Assembly (NCBI GenBank): GCA_021604005.1
Contig: BQIV01000025.1
Location: 1 to 64,000, forward strand
Length of the DNA: 64,000 bases
From: Nitrospirales bacterium
GTDB lineage: Bacteria; Nitrospirota; Nitrospiria; Nitrospirales; UBA8639
Direction: 5' to 3'
A program made the translations under genes and the position numbers. The notes below the pieces were generated by a model, which was given only the letters and a program-made list of their open reading frames with translations, did not search any database and was not told where the DNA came from. Shown here piece by piece: positions 16,021 to 24,059 of this stretch. Every line of letters begins with the position of its first letter. Positions within the stretch are counted from its first letter, which is position 1.

Positions 16021-16464
16021 TTATTTTCGAGACGGCAACTTCACAATTGAAAACCAAAAGTTATCGATGGCGTTGACGACTTTCATAAATTGATCTAGCC
16101 CAACTGGTTTGGTGATGTAGCAATTCGCTCCGAGTTCATAGGTTTTCAGGACGTCTTCCTCCTGATCGGAGGTAGTGAGGACGATCACCGGGATTGAACG
16201 TAAGTGGATGTCTTGTTGCATCTCCGACAAGACTTCACGCCCATTTTTTTTGGGGAGGTTGAGGTCAAGGAGGATGACATCTGGTCTCGGCACTGAGGCG
16301 TACGGCGGAGTCTTTCGTAAATAGAGCAACGCCTCTTCACCATCTTCAACAACATGTAGATCTAATGTGACTTTGGAGTTGGTGAGTGATTCCTTCGTCA
16401 GCACAACGTCTTCCGCATCGTCTTCAACCATGAGCACGTGGATCGGACTGGTTTGCGTTGTCAT
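16021..16464 (-). CDS. Rcp1-type single-domain response regulator (copy 1)
   Basis: 147 residues: EDDAED pocket, phosphoacceptor in ILLDLNLPKKNG, VLTTSDQEED, CYITKPVG and FWFSIVKLPSRK. A GAGAGG ribosome site lies six bases before the ATG. It is first of three adjacent receivers, 150 bases downstream of the large membrane kinase. The likely donor is that kinase, whose HisKA is of the SHDLQEPLR type usually paired with Rcp1-like proteins. Confidence 0.93.
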   Translation of the reverse strand: MTTQTSPIHVLMVEDDAEDVVLTKESLTNSKVTLDLHVVEDGEEALLYLRKTPPYASVPRPDVILLDLNLPKKNGREVLSEMQQDIHLRSIPVIVLTTSDQEEDVLKTYELGANCYITKPVGLDQFMKVVNAIDNFWFSIVKLPSRK

Positions 16465-16614
16465 ATGTGTCCTCTCTATGACATGAGCAAAATCATGAGC
16501 GGTCGCAGAAAGCGATAAGGACAGTAGAATTGGGTGCGGCTAGATATAATATTGTATGCTACCACACCTCTCAATTTGATGATAGTTTGCACCGTATGAC
16601 CGGGGCTTCTGCCG

Positions 16615-19575
16615 TTATGATATGTGTTCACTGACCAATACCTCTCGATGGTCCTTTTCAGTCTGTGAACTTGGAAGTGTGAAGAAGAATGTTGAACCTT
16701 CGTCGGGTGTGGACTCTACCCAGATTTGACCTTCGTGGCGTTCAACGATTTTTTTACAAATTGCGAGTCCTATTCCTGTGCCGTCATATTTTTGTTTCGT
16801 ATGCAGTCGTTGGAAGATTACAAAGATGCGGTCAGCATATTGTGGATCGATTCCAATGCCATTATCGCTGACGGCAAACTGCCAATAGGTGTCGTGTTGG
16901 GTTGCCGTGATCGTGATTCGAGGGGCACGATCGCCATGATACTTCAGGCTGTTCGCGATTAAATTTTGAAAGAGTTGCTCGATCTGAGTGGCATTGGCCT
17001 CGATGGTTGGGAGGGGGGCTATGATAAGGGTTGCCTGGGTTTCGGCAATGGCCGATTCCAAAGAGTTTTTCACCTGTTCCACGAGGACCTGCAGGTCGAC
17101 GGGTGCGACGTCCGGCCCTTCACGTGCGATGCGAGAGTAGGTCAGTAAATCTTGGACAAGGGCTTGCATTCGTGTGGCACTACTGACAATCGGGGTGAGA
17201 AATTTTTCGAGTTCTGGAGATAGGTGGCCCTCGGCTTTCGCACTCAATAACTCGGAAAAATTTCGAATTTTTCGTAATGGTTCTTGCAAATCATGAGAGG
17301 CAACATAGGCGAATTGCTCTAACTCCGAATTCGATCGTCGTAGATTTTCAATGTATTGTGTGAGGACTTCCTCGTTAATTTTTTCGTTCGTGATGTCCCA
17401 ATTGACCCCGGTCATTCGTATCGCCTCTCCAGATTTGTTGCGGTTGACGACAGCATAGGTTTGTATGTGGTGAACGGTGTAGTCTGGCCAAATGATTCGA
17501 AAGTTGGTGTTAAAATGGGTGTGATGGTGAAGCGCGTCTTGGAGTTCCTCGTGGGTTCGCGCCGAATCACGGGGATGCACGGCGGCAAGCCAGGTTTCGT
17601 AGGTCAGGGGACGAGAGCTGAGGGATGATCCATACAGCGCGTGCATACGATCGTCCCAAGTCAAACGATTATGTTGGACATCCCAATCCCACACACCAAT
17701 TTGGGCAGCCTGTGTGGCGATCTGTAGACGTTCGGTGAGTATGTTGATTTCGTCCTGTTGCTTTTTCTGTTCAGTGACGTCTTGAAACGTTACGACTGCC
17801 CCTTCAATTTCACCGTGTTCATTTTTTATTGGGGCGATAGTGTATTCGACAGGAAAGCATGTTCCATCCTTTCTCCAGAACACTTCATCCCTCACCTGTT
17901 GGATCCTACCGTCTTGAATTGCGGTATGTTTTGGACAGACGTCATGAGGATATGGACTTCCATCAGGTTTGGTATGATGAATAGTCGAATGCATCGGTAG
18001 GCCAATTAAGTCTTTTGGCGAATAGCCCAACATCGTGGCCCCGGCTACATTGATGAAGATGACATGACCTGTGACATCAAGACCATAGATACCCTCTCCC
18101 GCCGACTTCAAAATCAGTTCCTTGGTTCGATTCAGTTCCTGTAACTGTTTTTCGGCATGCTTGCGTTCAGTGATGTCAATGACTGATGCGACAACATAGT
18201 GTCCGTCATCGGTGAGCAATGGGTTCAGCCCGATTTCGATCGGAAACTCAGAGCCGTCCTGGCGTCGTCCAAAAAGTTCACGCCCGGCCCCCATATATCT
18301 GGTCTCCGTCGCCGAGAAGAACTTCGTACGATGTATGGTATGTTGAGGGCGGAAGCGTTCGGGGACCAGCGTGTCGATCGAATGGTTGATCAGATCATCG
18401 TTGGTATAATGGAATTGTTCACTGATCAAGGCATTGGCCAGTACAATCGTCCCAGCCCGGTCGATCATGATCATACCGCTGGGTGCCGCTTCAATAATCC
18501 CGCGAAGCCGCTTTTCGGCGCGTCGTGTCGATCTATTGGCCGCGCGTTCGAGTACTTGCGAGCGTTGCAAGCGATGTGTCGTCCATGCAAGCAGTCCAAT
18601 GAAGCATAATAAGCATATGACGGCTGCTGCGAATGTCCAGAGGAGCTTGCGGGATTCGGATAAGACCTCTTCCAGGTCACGACGAACCAAGATGCCCCAA
18701 TGAAAGGTTGAAGCCAAGCCACTGCCCTTCATTTGGCTATATCCAGTCAGGACATCGATGTCTCGTCGGTGATGCCGTTCCTCTACATAGCCATCCTCTC
18801 CCCTGGAGACGGCTTGTGTCGAGGGGTAGTTCAGTGTAAGGAGATTTGCGGTTCCGTTTTCGTTGTTGCTGGAATCAAACAGCACGAGACCGTCATGCCG
18901 GAGCAATTGCCATTCGATCATCGACATCACGGCATACTGTTGCTGCAAGACGGCTGTTTGTCGTATGAATTCTAACGCCAATTGGTCAAGGGGAATGTAG
19001 GCGAATAGGCCTTTTTTGAATGTGGCTTTCTGCGACGTCTTCGTGTTTGGTTGGATCGCGATGGCAATCATGAGCGCGAATTGATCTTCTAAGATATCTC
19101 GTGGTTCCGCATCTTCAATGTAAATGTCGGTCGTCCGTTGAATCGCGTTGAATGCGGGGTCCTGATTCATGATGATTCCAACGGTCGATGGGATTGTGGC
19201 CGCAATCACCTGTCCCTTCTCATCGGTAAGACCTATCCAGCTGTAGGCTTTGTAGGTGTTTTGAATGAGTTGTAAGTGTTGTGTGATCGAGTCGCGGTCG
19301 TTCGTTAATAGCAAGGGGGTGTGCGCCAAGACCGAAATATCGGCTTGCCGTTCGAATAAAATGCGATCAAGCCGTTTCCCCAGAGCCGAGGCAATTGTGG
19401 CCAATGTCTTACCCTGTTCGTCTATCGTGTTGCGTTGAACGATGTAGTAAGTGATAGTGCTGATAATGAGAATAATCGCAATGATGCTGCCGAACAAAAT
19501 CGGAAGCCACAATCGTATGGAGCGTGTTGAAATTGTTGGATTGGTTTTAGTGGACGATTGGATCTTTGTCGTCAT
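16615..19575 (-). CDS. Membrane histidine kinase with periplasmic sensor and three PAS domains
   Basis: A 986-residue kinase. Membrane segments at about 24-47 and 310-332 enclose a periplasmic region of about 260 residues that looks like a Cache-type ligand sensor. A short coiled coil follows, then PAS1 (about 350-465), PAS2 (470-595) and PAS3 (605-725), and a HisKA domain with His761 in VASHDLQEPLRK. The ATPase domain carries NLIANSLKYH, DNGIGI and GTGIGLAI. PAS1 and PAS2 are recognisably homologous to domains of the 807-residue kinase nearby, including the odd HHTKPDGSPY stretch. It heads the minus-strand group with three stand-alone receivers. An unusual foldable sequence lies 125-225 bases upstream of the start. 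The ligand is unknown. Confidence 0.92.
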   Translation of the reverse strand: MTTKIQSSTKTNPTISTRSIRLWLPILFGSIIAIILIISTITYYIVQRNTIDEQGKTLATIASALGKRLDRILFERQADISVLAHTPLLLTNDRDSITQHLQLIQNTYKAYSWIGLTDEKGQVIAATIPSTVGIIMNQDPAFNAIQRTTDIYIEDAEPRDILEDQFALMIAIAIQPNTKTSQKATFKKGLFAYIPLDQLALEFIRQTAVLQQQYAVMSMIEWQLLRHDGLVLFDSSNNENGTANLLTLNYPSTQAVSRGEDGYVEERHHRRDIDVLTGYSQMKGSGLASTFHWGILVRRDLEEVLSESRKLLWTFAAAVICLLCFIGLLAWTTHRLQRSQVLERAANRSTRRAEKRLRGIIEAAPSGMIMIDRAGTIVLANALISEQFHYTNDDLINHSIDTLVPERFRPQHTIHRTKFFSATETRYMGAGRELFGRRQDGSEFPIEIGLNPLLTDDGHYVVASVIDITERKHAEKQLQELNRTKELILKSAGEGIYGLDVTGHVIFINVAGATMLGYSPKDLIGLPMHSTIHHTKPDGSPYPHDVCPKHTAIQDGRIQQVRDEVFWRKDGTCFPVEYTIAPIKNEHGEIEGAVVTFQDVTEQKKQQDEINILTERLQIATQAAQIGVWDWDVQHNRLTWDDRMHALYGSSLSSRPLTYETWLAAVHPRDSARTHEELQDALHHHTHFNTNFRIIWPDYTVHHIQTYAVVNRNKSGEAIRMTGVNWDITNEKINEEVLTQYIENLRRSNSELEQFAYVASHDLQEPLRKIRNFSELLSAKAEGHLSPELEKFLTPIVSSATRMQALVQDLLTYSRIAREGPDVAPVDLQVLVEQVKNSLESAIAETQATLIIAPLPTIEANATQIEQLFQNLIANSLKYHGDRAPRITITATQHDTYWQFAVSDNGIGIDPQYADRIFVIFQRLHTKQKYDGTGIGLAICKKIVERHEGQIWVESTPDEGSTFFFTLPSSQTEKDHREVLVSEHIS

Positions 19576-20179
19576 AGGTATTCGTGATTTCGGCGCATAT
19601 ATAAATGTAGGGCTTGCACGATGATGGGCATGGCCTTACATCGTAAAAATCCTTGGATCTGAGCGCATGAGTGCGCCTGCTGTGTTCAGCGTTGAAACAT
19701 GGAAACGCCAGCCTGAGCACACGTAGCTGGACGCAACGTTTCCCGTTCCAGCGTACGGCGCATCACTCCAGCCCTAAGCCGATGACCCAGAGGTGCTCAA
19801 ATATAAAGACGGGTGAGAATGAAAGGTTATGAACGTCTGATGAGAAAACAAGGCAGTTGCGTATGAATGATAAAGGGAGACATGACTCCTATACACATAT
19901 CCGAAGGTATGAATACGTATGATCATAGTAACTTTTTTTCATTTTATCAATGAATATTTTTGCCATGATCATTTTTATACTTAGAGGGTGTGTGTTGAAC
20001 AAGATCCGGTATTCCAACATTGTCGCCGCTGTCCGTTATGATGCATTGGGCCGTCATGATGTAGAAAACATCTGACAATCCGTATAGCAGGGGCATCCTT
20101 TCTCCTTGCGACCTCTTTTTCTCTAGTGGTAACATACATCATACATATCGGTTAAGATTGAGGAGGACTCATAGTCTTT
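19576..20179. other. Long intergenic region between divergent genes
   Basis: About 600 bases separating the large kinase (minus) from the thioredoxin-fold gene (plus). It contains the foldable element at 19701-19799 and AT-rich sequence around 19920-19990. No further gene could be supported; a 49-codon minus-strand frame from 20096 has a decent AAGGAG but no recognisable protein character. Confidence 0.5.
19701..19799 (-). ncRNA. Candidate structured leader RNA with two exclusive folds
   Basis: TGAGCAC at 19714-19720 pairs with GTGCTCA at 19793-19799 and encloses a second helix (CGTAGCTGGA at 19722-19731 with TCCAGC and TACG at 19747-19757, one bulged base). Alternatively, GGAAACG at 19701-19707 plus CCAGC at 19708-19712 pair with GCTGG at 19726-19730 and CGTTTCC at 19737-19743. 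The two folds compete for the same GCTGG. Mutually exclusive helices in the leader of a sensor gene are the logic of a riboswitch or attenuator, but it matches no class I know. Strand and function are inferred from position. Confidence 0.35.
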
Positions 20180-20446
20180 ATGGCCAATGTCACATTACTT
20201 GTCTCAAAGTCATGCAATGCCTGCCCAGCCGCAAAAACGCTGTGGAAGGGTATGAAAGTCAAGTATAGTTTTTCCTATCGAGAGATCGAAATCGATACGG
20301 AAAACGGAAGAGAGTTAGCCGAGCGGCATTCCATTCGTGCCACACCAGCAACGATCTTGAATGGCAAGCTTACCTTTATCGGTGTCCCAACCCGTCAGGC
20401 TGCAGAAAAAGCTCTTGCAGCGAAAATGAAACCAAAAGACACGTAA
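20180..20446 (+). CDS. Small thioredoxin/glutaredoxin-fold protein with CxxC
   Basis: An 88-residue protein with a complete small thioredoxin fold. The redox motif CNAC is at residues 12-15, just after the first strand (VTLLVSKS), and a cis-proline segment RATPATILNG near residue 57 precedes the last strands. Size and order resemble thioredoxin-like proteins of the glutaredoxin-3 or disulfide-carrier type. It has no signal peptide and so acts in the cytoplasm. GAGGAGG lies about 14 bases before the ATG, farther than usual. A zinc-ribbon gene follows after five bases, suggesting one transcript. Substrate unknown. Confidence 0.8.
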   Translation: MANVTLLVSKSCNACPAAKTLWKGMKVKYSFSYREIEIDTENGRELAERHSIRATPATILNGKLTFIGVPTRQAAEKALAAKMKPKDT

Positions 20447-20451
20447 AGATC

Positions 20452-20652
20452 ATGACCGACTCACATACAGAAGGTAGCAGGCCATTTGGTATGGATGAGG
20501 ACGATGAGGATTTTGAAATCCCCATCATTCCAGTCGTTGAGGCCGGTCCTCCCCCGGACTGTCCTTTTTGTGGTGATCCGATGAAATTTAATGATGGTGA
20601 TTGGGTGTGCAGTGATTGTAATGGTGAGTTGGTTGGACCTGAAACCGGATGA
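20452..20652 (+). CDS. Small acidic zinc-ribbon protein
   Basis: A 66-residue protein. Residues 1-30 are very acidic (MDEDDEDFEIP) and residues 36-66 form a zinc ribbon with two CxxC knuckles, CPFC and CSDC, spaced 15 residues apart. Such ribbons bind one zinc and often mediate nucleic-acid or protein contact. It starts five bases after the thioredoxin-fold gene. No further assignment is possible. Confidence 0.7.
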   Translation: MTDSHTEGSRPFGMDEDDEDFEIPIIPVVEAGPPPDCPFCGDPMKFNDGDWVCSDCNGELVGPETG

Positions 20653-20816
20653 CCCGTAACATCGTCTCTCTGCGTCTGCTGTATCGTGATTGTGTGGACG
20701 TGTGAATGACGAGTCTTTGCAATGTCCGTTCGCATTCCCAATTTTCCTATCGGCGTTTCTCCCATCTCAGTTTCCGTCTCTGTGTCTGATCTTCGGCATG
20801 CCCTTAGTGATTGCTC

Positions 20817-23800
20817 ATGTTTCACCTTGTCTCCGGGCCGTTCCAGCCTGTTTTAGAAACTGCTCTTGTCAAAGAGATTCAACAATATAAATCGTCTGAT
20901 CCTTTCACTCCCCTGGCGATTATTGTCCCGTCGGAAGTTCTTCGTCGCCGTCTTCAATGGCTGCTGTGTGTTGAACATGGGTGTGCGTTATATGATGTCC
21001 ACTTTCTGACATTTCATCAGGTTGCGCTTCGGCTCCATGATGAGCTGCGTGAACCGTTTCCCAGTCCCGACGAGCCAGCGTTTCGACTCATCACGGAGTT
21101 CACGTTTCGACAGTTCCTGGGGTTCGTCCTCGGACAGCAGGGGGCTGAGTTGCCATCTGCGGATCCGTTGCTGCATCGATCGCCCGGTTTGTGTGCGGCG
21201 CTGTGGGCAACCATACGGGATCTCAAGGATGCGATGATTCCGCCGCACGTGATGAGGCTAGCTATCAATGAAGGTCTCTTTGATCCTGGAACACAGGATA
21301 CCCTTCATACATTGTGTACGTTGTATGAAACGGTACAAGAGACGACTCAGCGATTACAGATTGGTGGTCCCGACGATTTGACGGCAGTCGTGATTCCTCA
21401 TGTGCCGCATTCATCGTTTCTGGCTCGATTGACGCGTGTCTGCTACTACGGGTTTTACGATCTTACGCAAGTTCAATTGACGTTTTTTGAATCCGTCACC
21501 CGCAGTGTAGACGTGACCGTCTATTTCCCCTGTATCGATATTCCGGCCTTTGCCTTTGCCCGACGATTTTATGACCGTCATTTGTTGGCCGGTGCCGTCC
21601 AGGAAACATCGGTATCATCTCCCCCTTCCCCCTTTCAGGCCTCGTCTCTCTCTGAGGAACAACGAACGGTGAATGTGGTGAGTGCGGTTGGAGTGGAAGA
21701 TGAATTGACGCTGGCATGTAAAGAAATCATGAATTTGATCGAACTGCATGGCTATCGGTTTGAGGATATCGGTCTTGTGGCGCGCACCTTAGAACCCTAT
21801 CAGCCGTTGCTGAGTCGCCTGTTTGCACAACATCGAATTCCGTTTACCTCATCAGGTGTACGGCCCATCATGCACGAGCCGGCCATCAAACTACTCCTGC
21901 ATCTTGCCTGTTTATCAGTCAATCAATTTTCTGCGAGCGATATGATGGATGTGCTGAAGTCTCCTTACTATCGTGCCGGCAATGAAACGGGTGCGATATC
22001 ATGTTTGTACTCAGCACACTGGGAGGATGTCATTCGCGTGTTGGGCATTACCCGTGGCGAAGAGCAATGGGCAAAACTATCGGTCTGTCTCGCAACTGAT
22101 CCACGTACGATTGGTGAGAGGGTACAGGGAAAAAGCTGGAGGATGTCACCGGAAGTCTTTCTGGCAACGGCACAGGAATTACACCGATTGGTCAAGGAAT
22201 TAATTGATGATTGCCACGTTTTACCGTCGCAGGGAGATACAAAATCACTGACGAAGGCATGCAAACAGTTGCTTGAGATGCACCTGGTTTTACAAGACCA
22301 CAATGACGTGGAGCAACCGGGCTGTGGGATGCTTCATGGTTCATCTCTTGTTGAGGTGGTTCGACATATCTTTGAACAACTTGAACAGCTCGACCGGTTT
22401 CAAGAGACGATGACGTGGAAGGACTGGACCACCGTTTTGCTTCTCGTATTGCAGGAGTCGTCATTGCCCCTTGCCCCGGGGCCGTATCGAGGTGTTCGTG
22501 TGCTCGATGCGATGGCGGCCCGCGGGTTGCCATTTCGTGCCGTGATCATTCTTGGCCTGAACGAAAAAGTCTTTCCGCGCTATATCCGGGAAGACGCATT
22601 TTTACGGGATGGGCATCGAAAGGTGTTGTCAGAAACCTTAGGATATAAAATCGATGAAAAATATGCCGGGTACGATGAGGAACGGCTTTTATTTGCACTG
22701 GTGCAACGAGCGGCACACGATCGGTTGTATCTTTCCTATCAACGTGCGGATGAAGAGGGGCGCGTTTTAGCTCCATCGCCTTTTCTTCGGGAATTGGTTC
22801 ACACGGAACATCCTGACACACGTGTGTCTGAGTGGGCACTTCCGCGGCGGTTTTCAGATCGTCTCGATGAGGACCTCTTTCGAGACAGCCTTCTGACACT
22901 GGAAGAACTTGGGCTCAAACTCGTACACCACGGACAGGACTTTTCTGCCCTGCTCGAGCATGCCGGGCGTGAACCGCTCCTCTTGCAGCAGGGCATGCTC
23001 GCGCACTCGGATATGGAACGCTCACTGGCCAAGCCCGGACCGTTTGACGGGATGATCGGGCCGGATGATGAGTCTTGGCGGCATGTCGTGACTCGTGGTT
23101 TTTCGCCAACGTCACTTGAAACGTATGCCCAATGTCCTTTTCGGTATTTTGCCTCACAATTACTTCGAATAGATGGAACGAGGGATTCTCGGACTGAGGA
23201 ATTGCCGGTCTCGGTTATGGGTCTTCTGTATCATGACGTATTGCGGAATGTGTATGCACAGTTGATTCAGGAGGGATGGCCGGATCAACAGATAGCCTTG
23301 CCACTCATTCGTCAACGTATTGTCCTGGTGGTTGAGGAGGTGTTTGCTGCACATGCTGTAATCGGCGTGACTGGGTATTGGCTCATGTGGCAGTTGCTCA
23401 AGGATGCGGTCACGGAACTCGTGGAAGCCGAAGTCACTGCCAGTCTGAACGAGTATCTGGCAAGTGGGTATCGTCCATTTGCCGTAGAAATACAGGCAGA
23501 AGGATCTGTCGATGTAGAAGTTCCCCAAGTTGGTACTCTCAAGATCCATGGCCGTTTGGACAGGATCGATCGTCACGCTATGACGGAAACATATCGTGTC
23601 GTCGATTATAAGTTGAAAACCGGGTCACACCAACAGTCCCAAGACCGGGATTTGCTGGCTTCAGGAGTTCGCGGCCGCTATCTGCAACCTGCGCTCTATT
23701 CGTTGATGTCGGTTGTACATGTTCATACCAACATGGGCACAGCGATGCAGCCGTGTCGTCCTGAATCGGTGGAGTTTGTATATCTGGCTCCTCATCGCGA

Positions 23801-24059
23801 GCCTCCGGTTGATCGTGCGGTATTTGAACGGTCGTCCTGGAAATCCCGTGCCGGGTCGCAACTTCACCACACCCTATCAACGCTTGTACAGGGAATTTCT
23901 CAAGGAGAATACTTCATTCTCCCTGGCGAGTATTGTCAGCATTGCCCGGTGTCCTTGGCATGCCGGCGGTTTCACGAACCCACGTGGGTTCGTGCCTATC
24001 GTTCGAGTCAAGCCAAGCAGATTCGGCACATACGGAAACAAGAGATTTTTCGTGATTGA
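20817..24059 (+). CDS. addB: ATP-dependent nuclease subunit B (AddB-like)
   Basis: About 1080 residues. This is the B subunit of the AddAB helicase-nuclease that processes double-strand breaks for RecA loading, equivalent to RecBCD. The N-terminal part is a degenerate UvrD-like helicase fold, recognisable in PFTPLAIIVPSE and in ARGLPFRAVIILGLNEKVFP near residue 570. The C-terminal part is a PD-(D/E)XK nuclease: GRLDRID and VVDYKLKTG carry the metal-binding Asp and Lys. A lone Cys in YAQCPFRYFA plus CQHCPVSLAC near the end would hold the 4Fe-4S staple of AddB proteins. The ATG at 20817 is preferred to a TTG two codons earlier. The next gene, addA, overlaps its end by eight bases. Confidence 0.9.
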   Translation: MFHLVSGPFQPVLETALVKEIQQYKSSDPFTPLAIIVPSEVLRRRLQWLLCVEHGCALYDVHFLTFHQVALRLHDELREPFPSPDEPAFRLITEFTFRQFLGFVLGQQGAELPSADPLLHRSPGLCAALWATIRDLKDAMIPPHVMRLAINEGLFDPGTQDTLHTLCTLYETVQETTQRLQIGGPDDLTAVVIPHVPHSSFLARLTRVCYYGFYDLTQVQLTFFESVTRSVDVTVYFPCIDIPAFAFARRFYDRHLLAGAVQETSVSSPPSPFQASSLSEEQRTVNVVSAVGVEDELTLACKEIMNLIELHGYRFEDIGLVARTLEPYQPLLSRLFAQHRIPFTSSGVRPIMHEPAIKLLLHLACLSVNQFSASDMMDVLKSPYYRAGNETGAISCLYSAHWEDVIRVLGITRGEEQWAKLSVCLATDPRTIGERVQGKSWRMSPEVFLATAQELHRLVKELIDDCHVLPSQGDTKSLTKACKQLLEMHLVLQDHNDVEQPGCGMLHGSSLVEVVRHIFEQLEQLDRFQETMTWKDWTTVLLLVLQESSLPLAPGPYRGVRVLDAMAARGLPFRAVIILGLNEKVFPRYIREDAFLRDGHRKVLSETLGYKIDEKYAGYDEERLLFALVQRAAHDRLYLSYQRADEEGRVLAPSPFLRELVHTEHPDTRVSEWALPRRFSDRLDEDLFRDSLLTLEELGLKLVHHGQDFSALLEHAGREPLLLQQGMLAHSDMERSLAKPGPFDGMIGPDDESWRHVVTRGFSPTSLETYAQCPFRYFASQLLRIDGTRDSRTEELPVSVMGLLYHDVLRNVYAQLIQEGWPDQQIALPLIRQRIVLVVEEVFAAHAVIGVTGYWLMWQLLKDAVTELVEAEVTASLNEYLASGYRPFAVEIQAEGSVDVEVPQVGTLKIHGRLDRIDRHAMTETYRVVDYKLKTGSHQQSQDRDLLASGVRGRYLQPALYSLMSVVHVHTNMGTAMQPCRPESVEFVYLAPHREPPVDRAVFERSSWKSRAGSQLHHTLSTLVQGISQGEYFILPGEYCQHCPVSLACRRFHEPTWVRAYRSSQAKQIRHIRKQEIFRD

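Noticed and set aside
19947-20135. Small minus-strand frame with AAGGAG before an internal ATG at 20096
   Set aside because: The ribosome site is decent, but no recognisable protein features or conservation can be shown.
23713-24051. Upstream extension of the addA frame inside addB
   Set aside because: It overlaps well-conserved addB coding sequence; the GTG at 24052 with an eight-base overlap is the natural start.
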